Source: Pseudomonadota bacterium (lineage in GTDB: Bacteria; Pseudomonadota; Gammaproteobacteria; Steroidobacterales; Steroidobacteraceae). Taken from it: a DNA stretch of 64,000 nucleotides. The stretch is from positions 62,001 to 126,000 of the forward strand of contig JAKBCE010000008.1 in assembly GCA_021808195.1 (NCBI GenBank), in the 5' to 3' direction. The notes under the pieces are model-generated. The model saw nothing but the letters and a program-made list of their open reading frames with translations, ran no database searches and had not been told where the DNA came from. Shown here piece by piece: positions 26,492-35,718 of this stretch (position 1 is its first letter; each line of letters opens with the position of its first letter). A program made the position numbers and the translations under genes.

Positions 26492-26522
26492 AAACGGGGT
26501 TCGCCAGCGGCGAACCCCGTTT
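26492..26522 (-). terminator. Intrinsic terminator of the lipoprotein gene
   Basis: A perfect 14-bp stem (26492-26505 with 26509-26522) closes a three-base loop 26 bp beyond the lipoprotein stop. On the minus strand it is followed by TTTTCGTTT. The other strand has only a short T-run. Confidence 0.8.
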
Positions 26523-26548
26523 GCTCCATCGAGCATTTGCGCGTGGCG

Positions 26549-27253
26549 TTACTCGCCGGATGCCTGCGGCGCGAAGGTGACCTGCGTCGTCCAGGTCGGC
26601 ATCTGGGCCGAATCGGTCGTAATCACCAGATTCGCGTGGGCCGAGCGATCGCGGGTGGCGAGCTCGACGGCAGTCGGCGTATCACACGCTGCTGCGATCG
26701 GGAACGTGCTCACGATGTGAATCGCCTTGGCGGAGGCCACATCCGCAGCGCTCGTGCTCGAGGGCTCGATCTTCGCACCGGTGATGTTCGTGTTCTGCGC
26801 GGTGGCAAACACGTAATTCACTGCGCCCTGCCACTCGCCCTTCTTCGGCGCCCCGGAGGTGCTGATGATCGCCTCCTTGGTGAGCGGACCCTGGTCGAGC
26901 TTGATATCGAGGGGCTGAGCGGGGAAGAGCTTCTGACGGGTCGCCATGCCCTGCACGCGCCAGATCGCCAGAAACTGCACCGGGAAGCTGCTCTTGCAGC
27001 GCACCGGGTACATCGTGCGCCACACGGTACCGCTCGCATCGGACTGCAGCGGAACCTTCTTGCCGCCACCGACCTGGAACAGATACAGCGGCGGGCTCAC
27101 CAGGGCGCCCGACTTCACCGTCGCCGAGATCGGGTACATCCCGATGTCCGGATTGGCCTTGAACTGCGCAGGCGTCTGGTTTTGAACCTGCACCCCGCAG
27201 CCAGCCAGCGCCAGCGCCGCAACTCCTATCGAATACCGCAATGCCTGCCGCAT
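26549..27253 (-). CDS. Putative lipoprotein of unknown function
   Basis: The 234-residue protein starts MRQALRYSIGVAALALAGCG, a lipoprotein signal with the lipidated Cys at about 19, so it should be anchored in the periplasm or outer membrane. The mature part is Ala/Thr/Ser-rich and probably beta-structured; two cysteines (YPVRCKSSF and AAACDTP) could form a disulphide. I recognise no family. The ATG at 27253 follows AAGGGGG at proper distance, and the upstream frame lacks such support. It is a single-gene unit ending at a strong terminator. Confidence 0.75.
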   Translation of the reverse strand: MRQALRYSIGVAALALAGCGVQVQNQTPAQFKANPDIGMYPISATVKSGALVSPPLYLFQVGGGKKVPLQSDASGTVWRTMYPVRCKSSFPVQFLAIWRVQGMATRQKLFPAQPLDIKLDQGPLTKEAIISTSGAPKKGEWQGAVNYVFATAQNTNITGAKIEPSSTSAADVASAKAIHIVSTFPIAAACDTPTAVELATRDRSAHANLVITTDSAQMPTWTTQVTFAPQASGE

Positions 27254-27372
27254 GTCGCCCCCTTCCGAGAAGCAATTCGTGTGAACGGAAACTGACCCAT
27301 GGAAGCGGCGAAGTGTCGCAATTAATTGTGACGGTGACAAGCGTCGCGAGCGCAACCGGTACCGAGGCCACA

Positions 27373-27414
27373 AACAAAAGGCCGGGTCCCGCACCAATCG
27401 CGGGATACCCGGCC
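27373..27414 (-). terminator. Intrinsic terminator of the small basic-protein gene
   Basis: GGCCGGGT (27380-27387) pairs with ACCCGGCC (27407-27414), and the stem continues inward as CCCGC/GCGGG past a small bulge. On the minus strand TTTTGTTT follows. It sits 19 bp beyond the stop of the 67-residue protein gene. Confidence 0.75.
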
Positions 27415-27432
27415 TCGGCGCGACTCTGGAGC

Positions 27433-27636
27433 TTACTTCTTCTTGCGCGCGCCGGCCCGTTTGGCGGCACGGAAGGAGATTCCAGCGCGCATGGCTTTCT
27501 GCTGCACCGCGGCCGGGGTACGCCCGAGCTTCTTCGCGACCTCGGTCGTCGGGGTGCCAGCCTTCGCGAGCGCCTTCAAGGTCTTCAGCTCACTGGCGCT
27601 CCAGGACGCGCCGTCGTTCGGGGGACGTTTCGCCAT
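27433..27636 (-). CDS. Small basic putative DNA-binding protein (SANT/Myb-like)
   Basis: The 67-residue protein has a short acidic/polar start, then a trihelical HTH-like core (WSASELKTLKALAKAGTPTT, EVAKKLGRTPAAVQQKAMRA) and a lysine/arginine tail ending RAGARKKK. The W-x-x-x-E/D-x-x-x-L spacing and 'eva.klgrtpaavq.ka' resemble SANT/Myb- or GcrA-like small domains. Binding to DNA is inferred from fold and charge. The ATG at 27636 lies six bases after GGAG; an adjacent ATG at 27639 is possible. It has its own strong promoter and terminator, so it is an independent, probably abundant transcript. Confidence 0.75.
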   Translation of the reverse strand: MAKRPPNDGASWSASELKTLKALAKAGTPTTEVAKKLGRTPAAVQQKAMRAGISFRAAKRAGARKKK

Positions 27637-27679
27637 CATAGACTCCAAAAAAACACCCAACTACAGGGTTTCGGGGCGG

Positions 27680-27708
27680 ATCATACACGTATTTTTGCGC
27701 CCGTCCAA
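27680..27708 (-). promoter_or_regulatory. Sigma-70 promoter of the small basic-protein gene
   Basis: On the minus strand TTGGAC (27703-27708), a 17-bp spacer and TATGAT (27680-27685) form a near-consensus promoter. Transcription should start near 27673, giving a leader of about 35 nt that ends in a T-run and GGAG before the ATG. Confidence 0.75.
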
Positions 27709-27789
27709 CTTCTTTCATTTGATATGTTGTAGTCAGTCCGCTTTGACGGGCAGCGGATGTTGCAGGTCAGATTCGCGCCGCGGCGCGTT

Positions 27790-27823
27790 GGCGACCGTTC
27801 TCGCTGCAGCGAGAACGGTCGCC
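27790..27823 (-). terminator. Perfect 34-bp palindrome after ahcY
   Basis: The two 17-base halves (27790-27806 and 27807-27823) are exact reverse complements with no spacer. The palindrome begins seven bases beyond the ahcY stop. In RNA it gives a long hairpin with a tight TGCA loop. No U-run follows, so it may be a factor-assisted terminator or an mRNA 3'-end stabiliser. Confidence 0.6.
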
Positions 27824-27830
27824 GCCGCTG

Positions 27831-29252
<1,422 letters not shown>

Positions 29253-29276
29253 GGTTGATTGCTCCAATGGTTTCAT

Positions 29277-29367
29277 TGAGCGCCGTGTACACAACGACTG
29301 CACTTTCCGAGCCTGGCAGGTGGCGGGTACGGATGACCCTCCGGCCTGTCGCAACGCTCCTCGGAAA
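29277..29367 (-). ncRNA. S-adenosylhomocysteine (SAH) riboswitch
   Basis: Read on the minus strand, the leader holds the conserved CCGAGGAGCG-TTGC start. TTTCCGAG (29360-29367) pairs with CTCGGAAA (near 29303-29310) to form P1, and a CAGG/CCTG inner stem lies between. After P1 comes GGCGCTCA (29277-29284), whose CGCTC can pair with GAGCG of the core as the pseudoknot expected for this class. Its position 25 bp before ahcY agrees with the known genetic control by this family, an ON switch in which SAH binding allows expression. Confidence 0.88.
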
Positions 29368-29411
29368 GCGCCGCGCCACCGCACTGCGCGGTGACGAAAC
29401 GAGTGCCGCAG

Positions 29412-29439
29412 GCGCGGCGCCCCAAGGGAGGCGCCGCGC
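29412..29439 (-). terminator. Strong hairpin downstream of metK
   Basis: A perfect 10-bp G+C stem (GCGCGGCGCC at 29412-29421 with GGCGCCGCGC at 29430-29439) encloses an eight-base loop. It lies 11 bp after the metK stop and ahead of the riboswitch. No U-run follows. It may mark a processing or partial-termination point between metK and ahcY. Confidence 0.45.
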
Positions 29440-29450
29440 GACGGCGTGGA

Positions 29451-30623
29451 TCAGGCGGCCTTGACCGACTTCGCGTCGGTAGCGAGAGCCTCGGCCCGGT
29501 CGGTGCGCTCCCAGCTGAACTCCGGCTCGGTTCGCCCGAAATGCCCATAGGCGGCGGTCTTCTGGTAAATCGGACGCGCCAGGTCGAGCATCTGCCGGAT
29601 CCCGTACGGGGTCAGATCGAAGTGCTTGCGCACCAGGCGGGTGAGTTGCTCGCCCGAGAGGCGGCTGGTGCCGAAGGTCTCGACCATGATCGAGGTCGGC
29701 TCGGCCACGCCGATGGCATAAGAGACTTGCACTTCGCAGCGCGCGGCAAGGCCCGCCGCCACGACGTTCTTGGCCACGTAGCGCGCCGCATAGGCGGCCG
29801 AGCGGTCCACCTTGGAGGGATCCTTGCCGGAAAATGCGCCGCCGCCATGGCGGGCATAGCCGCCGTACGTATCGACGATGATCTTGCGGCCCGTCAGGCC
29901 GCAATCGCCAACCGGACCGCCGATGACGAACCGGCCGGTCGGATTGATGTGGAAGCGGGTGTTTTTGTCGATCCACTCGGTCGGCAGCACCGGCTTGAGG
30001 ATCTCCTCCATCACCGCCTCACGCAACGTTTCGGTGGCGATCTCCGGACTGTGCTGCGTTGAGAGCACCACCGCCTCGAGCCCAACCGGCTTGTCGTCCT
30101 CGTAACGCAGGGTGACCTGACTTTTCGCATCCGGGCGCAGCCAGGGCAACCGCCCGGACTTGCGCACCTCCGCCTGACGTTTCACCAGGCGGTGCGCGAG
30201 CGTAATCGGCGCCGGCATGAGCACATCGGTCTCGTTGGTGGCATAGCCGAACATCATGCCCTGATCGCCCGCGCCCTGCGCCCGTTCATCGCCACGGTCG
30301 ACACCCTGGGCGATGTCGGGCGATTGCTTGCCGATGATATTGAGCACACCGCAGCTCGCACCGTCGAAGCCCATTTCGGAGGTGTTGTAGCCAATGTCGA
30401 GCACCGTCTTGCGGACCAGCGCCTCGACATCGACCCAGGCGTTCGTGGTCACCTCGCCCGCCACGATCACGACGCCGGTCTTGACCAGCGTCTCGCACGC
30501 CACCCGTCCGCGCGGATCCTCCGCCAGAATGGCATCGAGCACCGCGTCGGAGATCTGATCGGATACCTTGTCTGGATGGCCTTCAGATACGGACTCGGAC
30601 GTAAAGAGATAGCGGTTGCTCAT
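29451..30623 (-). CDS. metK: S-adenosylmethionine synthetase
   Basis: MetK makes SAM from methionine and ATP. The 390 residues fit the family (about 384-400). Signatures are [11 protein letters not shown] near the N-terminus, [13 protein letters not shown], and [21 protein letters not shown] followed by [19 protein letters not shown]. The ATG at 30623 shares one base with the stop of the upstream kinase gene (TGATG), indicating translational coupling. It thus belongs to an adenosine kinase-metK-ahcY unit covering SAM synthesis and SAH recycling. Confidence 0.97.
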   Translation of the reverse strand: MSNRYLFTSESVSEGHPDKVSDQISDAVLDAILAEDPRGRVACETLVKTGVVIVAGEVTTNAWVDVEALVRKTVLDIGYNTSEMGFDGASCGVLNIIGKQSPDIAQGVDRGDERAQGAGDQGMMFGYATNETDVLMPAPITLAHRLVKRQAEVRKSGRLPWLRPDAKSQVTLRYEDDKPVGLEAVVLSTQHSPEIATETLREAVMEEILKPVLPTEWIDKNTRFHINPTGRFVIGGPVGDCGLTGRKIIVDTYGGYARHGGGAFSGKDPSKVDRSAAYAARYVAKNVVAAGLAARCEVQVSYAIGVAEPTSIMVETFGTSRLSGEQLTRLVRKHFDLTPYGIRQMLDLARPIYQKTAAYGHFGRTEPEFSWERTDRAEALATDAKSVKAA

Positions 30624-31675
30624 CAGAGGGTTCCCATGGACAGTTGAGGGTGGGATGGATGGGACGTCGGCTCCAGGCCGAATGCGGCGCGTGCAGATGC
30701 TGCGCCGAAGCTCTCGCTCATGCGCTCAGCGAGCGCCGCACGGGTGAGCCGATGGTTCTGCGTGCCGCGTGATTCAATTTTGACCGCGCCCATGACCGCA
30801 GCGACCCGTCCGGTCGTCTCCCAGTCGAGCCCGTGCAGCAGCCCGTGCAGCAGCCCCGCCCGGTACGCGTCCCCGCAGCCGGTCGGATCGACTACGGCGC
30901 GCGTCTTGGCGCACGGGATGTCGACACGTCCATCGCGAGTGTAAATGCTCGAGCCCTGCGCGCCGCGCGTGACGATGAGTGCCGCGACACGCGCGCTCAC
31001 CTCCCGCTCGCTCCAGCCGGTCTTCTGCTGCAGCAGCCGCCATTCGTAATCGTTGACCGCGACCCAGTTCGCCTGCGTGATGAAGCGCGCGAGCTCCTCG
31101 CCGCTGAACATCGGCAACCCCTGGCCGGGGTCGAACAGAAACGGGATGCCGGCTGCGGCGAATTGCGCCGCATGCTCGATCATGCCCGCACGCCCATCCG
31201 GCGCGACGATACCCATGGCGACATCGCGCGCTTCGCTCACCTCATTGAGGTGCGCATGCTGCATAGCGCCGGGGTGAAAGGCGGTGATCTGATTGTCATC
31301 GAGATCGGTGGTGATGAACGCCTGCGCGGTCAGCTCGTCCTCGACGATCCGCAGGTGCTCGAGCGGGATGCCGGCCTGCACGAGCCAGTCACGATACGGA
31401 CCGAAATCACGTCCGACCGTGGCCATCGGCGCCCCGACATCGCCCAGCAGGCGCATGTTGTAGGCGATATTGCCGGCGCAGCCACCGAACTCCCGGCGCA
31501 ACTGAGGCACCAGGAAGGAGACATTCAGGATATGGATCTGTTCGGGCAGAATGTGGTCGCGGAAGCGGCCTTCGAACCGCATGATGGAATCGAACGCCAT
31601 CGAACCGCAAATCAACGCCTTGTGGGTGCTCTCACCCTGGCGTGACACCCCGCCCGCCGGGGAATTGTGTGTCAT
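30623..31675 (-). CDS. PfkB-family kinase, probable adenosine kinase
   Basis: The 350-residue ribokinase-like enzyme has the PfkB second signature [17 protein letters not shown] with the catalytic Asp, and an N-terminal [16 protein letters not shown] glycine block. It begins with a variable tail of about 18 residues; ATG 31675 is used, though a later start cannot be excluded. Overlap with metK and nearness to ahcY point to adenosine as substrate: AhcY releases adenosine, and a kinase returns it to AMP and pulls the reversible reaction forward. Orthologues beside metK/ahcY in other proteobacteria support this, but ribokinase or another sugar kinase is not formally excluded. Confidence 0.82.
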   Translation of the reverse strand: MTHNSPAGGVSRQGESTHKALICGSMAFDSIMRFEGRFRDHILPEQIHILNVSFLVPQLRREFGGCAGNIAYNMRLLGDVGAPMATVGRDFGPYRDWLVQAGIPLEHLRIVEDELTAQAFITTDLDDNQITAFHPGAMQHAHLNEVSEARDVAMGIVAPDGRAGMIEHAAQFAAAGIPFLFDPGQGLPMFSGEELARFITQANWVAVNDYEWRLLQQKTGWSEREVSARVAALIVTRGAQGSSIYTRDGRVDIPCAKTRAVVDPTGCGDAYRAGLLHGLLHGLDWETTGRVAAVMGAVKIESRGTQNHRLTRAALAERMSESFGAASARAAFGLEPTSHPSHPQLSMGTL

Positions 31676-31746
31676 GCCGAGTCATTTCAACCAGTTCAGC
31701 GTGTCATTCTAACCGAAACTGCCTGCCGACACCAGGGCGGCACCGT

Positions 31747-31980
31747 TCACGCACCGCCCGCGCGCTCGGCGGCAAGCGTCTGCACGGCCTGTCGGGCGAG
31801 ATCGCTCAACCCGGCGCCAGCGTTTTCCTCAAGATGCGCGATGATCTGACGGCGCATGCGCGGCTCCCAGAAGCGGTGCAGATGCTCCGCGACATCGTGC
31901 GCCGCCTGGTCGGGCGGCGACTCGCTCGCAAAGAACACACTGATCTCGTTGGCCATAGTCACCAGCCGCTCGATGTTCAT
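31747..31980 (-). CDS. fdsD: Formate dehydrogenase delta subunit
   Basis: The 77-residue protein (MNIERLVTMANEISVFFASE) is the small FdsD protein, needed for assembly or activity of soluble NAD-dependent formate dehydrogenases. Signatures are the N-terminal VxMANxIxxFF and the HLHRFWEPRMRRQII block. The ATG at 31980 overlaps the fdhD stop by four bases (ATGA). It is the last gene of fdsGBA-fdhD-fdsD, the same order as in Rhodobacter and Cupriavidus. Confidence 0.92.
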   Translation of the reverse strand: MNIERLVTMANEISVFFASESPPDQAAHDVAEHLHRFWEPRMRRQIIAHLEENAGAGLSDLARQAVQTLAAERAGGA

Positions 31981-32819
31981 GACAGTCGGTTCTCTCCGCA
32001 ATCATCCAACAGACGATGGGGATGCGCATAGACGACATGTTGCCGCTCACGCGCAAACGCTACCAGCGTAACGCCGGCCTCGCGCGCCAGACGTACCGCG
32101 AGTGCCGTAGGGGCCGAAAGCGCCACGATGAACGCGATGCCCACCGCAGCGCTCTTCTGCACCATCTCGAAACTGGCCCGGCTCGTGAGCAGCACGAAAC
32201 CGTCCGTCAGGTCCGCCCCCGCACGCACACGCGCCCCGATCAGCTTATCGAGCGCATTGTGCCGCCCGACGTCCTCGCGCACCGTTTCGATGCCTCGCCC
32301 CGGACGCACCCAGGCTGCCGCATGCACGCTGCCGGTCAGCGCGTTGAGCGGCTGGCGATCACCCAGGGCGACGATGGCGGCGTGCAGTTCGGCACTGCGC
32401 ACCGTCGGCCCGGCGCCGACCGGTTTGATCTGCCGCACGGCCTGCTCGGGGGTCTCCACCCCGCACAATCCGCAGCCGGTGCGCCCCGTGAGCCGCCGGC
32501 GTCGCTCGAGCAGCGCGGTGAAGCGCTCCCAGGCCACACTCACCCGCGCTTCGGCCGATTCGGCTCCGTAGTGCACCTCGACGCCGCGGATCTCGGCGGG
32601 CTGCTCCACCAGACCTTCACTCAGCGTGAACCCGACGGCGAAGTCCTCCAGATCGGCCGGCGTTGCGAGCATGACCCCGTGCGGCACGTCTTCATAAACG
32701 AGCGACACGGGGACCTCCTCGGCAACCCGATCGAAGGCATGCCCAGATGCCCCCGGCCGCCAGCGCTCGACCTCGAGCTCCGCGACCAAGGGCGTCGGAC
32801 CTGCGGGCAGCTCAGGCAT
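31977..32819 (-). CDS. fdhD: Formate dehydrogenase sulfurtransferase FdhD/FdsC
   Basis: FdhD passes sulfur from a cysteine desulfurase to the molybdenum cofactor, which formate dehydrogenase needs for activity. The 280 residues carry the active-site C-x-x-C loop in TGRTGCGLCGVE and the cofactor-binding end RASFEMVQKSAAVG. The ATG at 32819 overlaps the fdsA stop by eight bases, and its own stop overlaps fdsD, so translation is coupled through the cluster. In fds operons this gene is also called fdsC. Confidence 0.95.
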   Translation of the reverse strand: MPELPAGPTPLVAELEVERWRPGASGHAFDRVAEEVPVSLVYEDVPHGVMLATPADLEDFAVGFTLSEGLVEQPAEIRGVEVHYGAESAEARVSVAWERFTALLERRRRLTGRTGCGLCGVETPEQAVRQIKPVGAGPTVRSAELHAAIVALGDRQPLNALTGSVHAAAWVRPGRGIETVREDVGRHNALDKLIGARVRAGADLTDGFVLLTSRASFEMVQKSAAVGIAFIVALSAPTALAVRLAREAGVTLVAFARERQHVVYAHPHRLLDDCGENRLS

Positions 32820-35658
32820 GCGCCGGATCGTGCGTCCGCCCGGCGTAGTGCGCCTGCGCGGTACGCGTGCGCCAGGCCTCGGCCTGGCTGATGCGTACCA
32901 CCTGCACCGCCGTCACCTTGTACTCCGGGCAATTGGTGGCCCAGTCCGAGTTCTCGGTTGTCACGACGTTCGCCTGCGTCTGCGGGAAATGGAACGTCGT
33001 ATACACCACCCCGGGTGCAATCCGCTCACTCACCCGCGCCCGCAGCACCGTCTCGCCGGCACGACTCGTGAGCCCCACCCAATCGCCATCGGCGATGCCG
33101 CGCGTCTCGGCATCGTGCGGATGGATCTCGAGCACATCCTCGGCGTGCCAGACCACGTTGTCGGTACGGCGGGTCTGCGCTCCGACGTTGTACTGGGAGA
33201 GAATCCGTCCGGTGGTGAGGATCAGCGGGAAGCGACTGTTGACCCGTTCGCTGCTCGCAACATACTCGGTCGTATAGAACCGCCCCTTGCCGCGCACGAA
33301 CTCCCCGACGTGCATGGTCGGGGTGCCCTCGGGTGCTGCCTCGTTGCACGGCCATTGGATGCTGCCCAGCTGGTCGATCTTCTCGAACGAAACGCCCTCG
33401 AATGTCGGCGTCAGACGTGCAATCTCATCCATGATCTCGGCGGGATGACGGTAGTTCATCGGATAACCGAGTGCGTTCGAGAGCAGCATGGTCACCTCCC
33501 AGTCGGCGTAGCCGGCGCGCGGCGGCATGACCTTGCGGACCCGTGAGATGCGCCGCTCGGCATTGGTAAAGGTGCCATCCTTCTCCAGGAACGAGGAGCC
33601 GGGCAGGAACACGTGGGCGAACTGCGCCGTCTCATTCAGAAACAGATCCTGTACGATCACGCACTCCATGGCCGCGAGCGCACTCGTGACATGAGTCGTG
33701 TCGGGGTCGGATTGCACGATGTCCTCTCCCTGCACGTACAGGCCGCGGAACGTGCCATCGAGTGCCGCCTCGAACATGTTGGGGATGCGCAGTCCCGGCT
33801 CCCCGGCGAGCGGCACGCCCCAGACATGCTCGAACATCCCGCGCACCGCCGGATCGGACACGTGGCGGTAGCCGCTGAACTCATGCGGGAACGAGCCCAT
33901 GTCGCACGAGCCCTGCACATTGTTCTGCCCGCGCAGCGGGTTGACGCCACAGCCGTCGCGCCCCAGATTGCCGGTGGCCATGGCAAGGTTGGCGAGTGCC
34001 ATCACCGCCGTCGAACCCTGGCTGTGCTCGGTGACGCCAAGCCCGTAGTAGATCGCACCGTTGGCGGCGGTGGCATACAGCCGGGCGGCCCGGCGGACCT
34101 GCTCGGCCGGCACACCGGTCACCTCGGCAAGCACCTCGGGGGAGTTGCGCGGCTCGGCAACGAACTTCTTCCAGCGCTCGTACGACGGCGCCTCGCAGCG
34201 CTCGGCGACGAACTGCTCGCGGGCGAGGCCTTCGGTCACCACCACGTGCGCAATCGCATTCAGTATCGCCACGTTGGTGCCGGGCCGCAGCTGCAGATGG
34301 AACTCCGCGGCGACGTGCGGGCTGCGCACCAAACTGATGGCGCGCGGATCGATGACGATGAGCTTGGCGCCCTCGCGCAGCCGACGCTTCATCTGCGAGC
34401 CAAACACCGGATGGGCATCGGTCGGGTTGGCGCCGATGACGAGCATGACATCCGCCTTGGCGACGGAGCTGAACGCCTGTGTGCCGGCTGACTCCCCGAG
34501 TGTGCTCTTCAGGCCGTACCCGGTCGGCGAATGGCACACGCGCGCGCAGGTATCGACGTTGTTGGTGCCAAAGGCGGCCCGCACCAGCTTTTGCACCAGG
34601 AAGGTCTCCTCGTTGGTGCATCGTGAGGAGGTGATCCCGCCCACCGCATCGCGGCCGTAGCGCTCCTGAATGCGACGGATCTCGCTCGCCGCATAGGCGA
34701 TCGCCTCTTCCCAGGACACCTCACGCCACTCGTCACGGATGCTCTTGCGGATCATCGGCTTGAGCTGCCGGTCCGCGTGTGTGGCATAACCGTAGGCAAA
34801 TCGCCCCTTGACGCACGCGTGGCCGGCATTGGCATGGCCATCGCGGTTCGGCACCATCCTGATCACCTCGGGCGCCGCGTCCGTACCACCGACCTCTGCA
34901 ACAAGGTTGCAACCGACACCGCAATAGGCACAGGTCGTCGAGACGGCACGCGCACGCGGCAAGCCGCTCGCGAGCGACTTCTCGCTGAGTGCAGCAGTCG
35001 GGCAAGCCTCCACGCACGCTCCGCAGGAGACGCACTCGGAATCGAGGAACGGCTCATCCTCGCTGGCGGCGATCTTGGAGGCAAAGCCGCGGCCCTGTAC
35101 GGTGAGCGCAAACGTACCTTGGGTCTCCTCGCAGGCGCGCACGCAGCGCGAGCAGACGATGCACAGCTGCGGGTCGAACTCGAAATACGGATTGCTGCGG
35201 TCGACCTCGAGCGGTCGATGCATCGCGCCGCGCTCGTAGGAGGTGTGGGTCACGCCGACCGCCTCGGCCATCGACTGCAGCTCGCAGTGCCCATTGGCGG
35301 CACAGCCCTCGCACTCGAGGGGATGGTCCGAGACGTACAGGTCGATGACACCGCGGCGCAGCTGCTGCAGGTGCTCGGACTGCGTGCATACCTTCATTCC
35401 GGGCTCGACGAGGGTGGTGCACGAGGCCGGATAGCCCTTGCGCCCCTCGATCTGCACCAGACACAGCCGACACGAGCCGAACGCCTTCAGCGTGTCGGTC
35501 GCGCAAAGCTTCGGCACATCGACGCCGGCGAGTGCCGCGGCGCGCATGACCGAGGTGCCCGCCGGCACGCTGACCTCGCGGCCGTCGATATGCAAAGTGA
35601 CCGGCTCGCCCGCCACCGGTGCCGCCGTACCATGATCGTGATAGTCGATTGCAAACAT
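32812..35658 (-). CDS. fdsA: NAD-dependent formate dehydrogenase alpha subunit (molybdenum)
   Basis: This catalytic subunit oxidises formate to CO2. Its 948 residues carry, in order: a [2Fe-2S] ferredoxin domain (SCRLCLVQ and neighbouring Cys); a His-Cys3 cluster (SDHPLECEGCAANGHC); two [4Fe-4S] sites (CIVCSRCVRAC, CVSCGACVEACP); and the bis-MGD domain with its own cluster (CAYCGVGC ... HACVKG). The metal-ligand cysteine lies in RVCHSPTGYGL, where selenoenzymes have Sec. The enzyme is cytoplasmic: no Tat signal is present. The ATG at 35658 has GGAGG upstream; a TTG two codons earlier is less likely. It acts with FdsB and FdsG. Confidence 0.97.
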   Translation of the reverse strand: MFAIDYHDHGTAAPVAGEPVTLHIDGREVSVPAGTSVMRAAALAGVDVPKLCATDTLKAFGSCRLCLVQIEGRKGYPASCTTLVEPGMKVCTQSEHLQQLRRGVIDLYVSDHPLECEGCAANGHCELQSMAEAVGVTHTSYERGAMHRPLEVDRSNPYFEFDPQLCIVCSRCVRACEETQGTFALTVQGRGFASKIAASEDEPFLDSECVSCGACVEACPTAALSEKSLASGLPRARAVSTTCAYCGVGCNLVAEVGGTDAAPEVIRMVPNRDGHANAGHACVKGRFAYGYATHADRQLKPMIRKSIRDEWREVSWEEAIAYAASEIRRIQERYGRDAVGGITSSRCTNEETFLVQKLVRAAFGTNNVDTCARVCHSPTGYGLKSTLGESAGTQAFSSVAKADVMLVIGANPTDAHPVFGSQMKRRLREGAKLIVIDPRAISLVRSPHVAAEFHLQLRPGTNVAILNAIAHVVVTEGLAREQFVAERCEAPSYERWKKFVAEPRNSPEVLAEVTGVPAEQVRRAARLYATAANGAIYYGLGVTEHSQGSTAVMALANLAMATGNLGRDGCGVNPLRGQNNVQGSCDMGSFPHEFSGYRHVSDPAVRGMFEHVWGVPLAGEPGLRIPNMFEAALDGTFRGLYVQGEDIVQSDPDTTHVTSALAAMECVIVQDLFLNETAQFAHVFLPGSSFLEKDGTFTNAERRISRVRKVMPPRAGYADWEVTMLLSNALGYPMNYRHPAEIMDEIARLTPTFEGVSFEKIDQLGSIQWPCNEAAPEGTPTMHVGEFVRGKGRFYTTEYVASSERVNSRFPLILTTGRILSQYNVGAQTRRTDNVVWHAEDVLEIHPHDAETRGIADGDWVGLTSRAGETVLRARVSERIAPGVVYTTFHFPQTQANVVTTENSDWATNCPEYKVTAVQVVRISQAEAWRTRTAQAHYAGRTHDPAHA

Positions 35659-35677
35659 CGTCAACGCCTCCGACGTC

Positions 35678-35709
35678 GGTTGCGGCGGCGCTCATCGCCC
35701 GCCGCAGCC
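35678..35709 (-). promoter_or_regulatory. Intercistronic stem-loop between fdsB and fdsA
   Basis: Arms 35678-35688 and 35699-35709 pair over 11 positions with one mismatch, around a ten-base loop. The hairpin ends a few bases before the fdsA ribosome site (GGAGG). It is the only real gap in an otherwise overlapping operon and may tune processing or subunit ratio. Confidence 0.35.
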
Positions 35710-35718
35710 GCTCGTCTA

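Larger units (their letters stand above)
25913..26548. other. Gene-free region with a LexA-type box and tandem hairpins
   Basis: No coding sequence can be supported here: the open frames are short, Arg/Cys/Pro-rich and without ribosome sites. What can be seen is a CTGT-N8-ACAG palindrome (26119-26134), three consecutive small hairpins (26271-26345) and an intrinsic terminator (26492-26522). A small non-coding RNA read rightward is conceivable but unproven. Confidence 0.5.
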
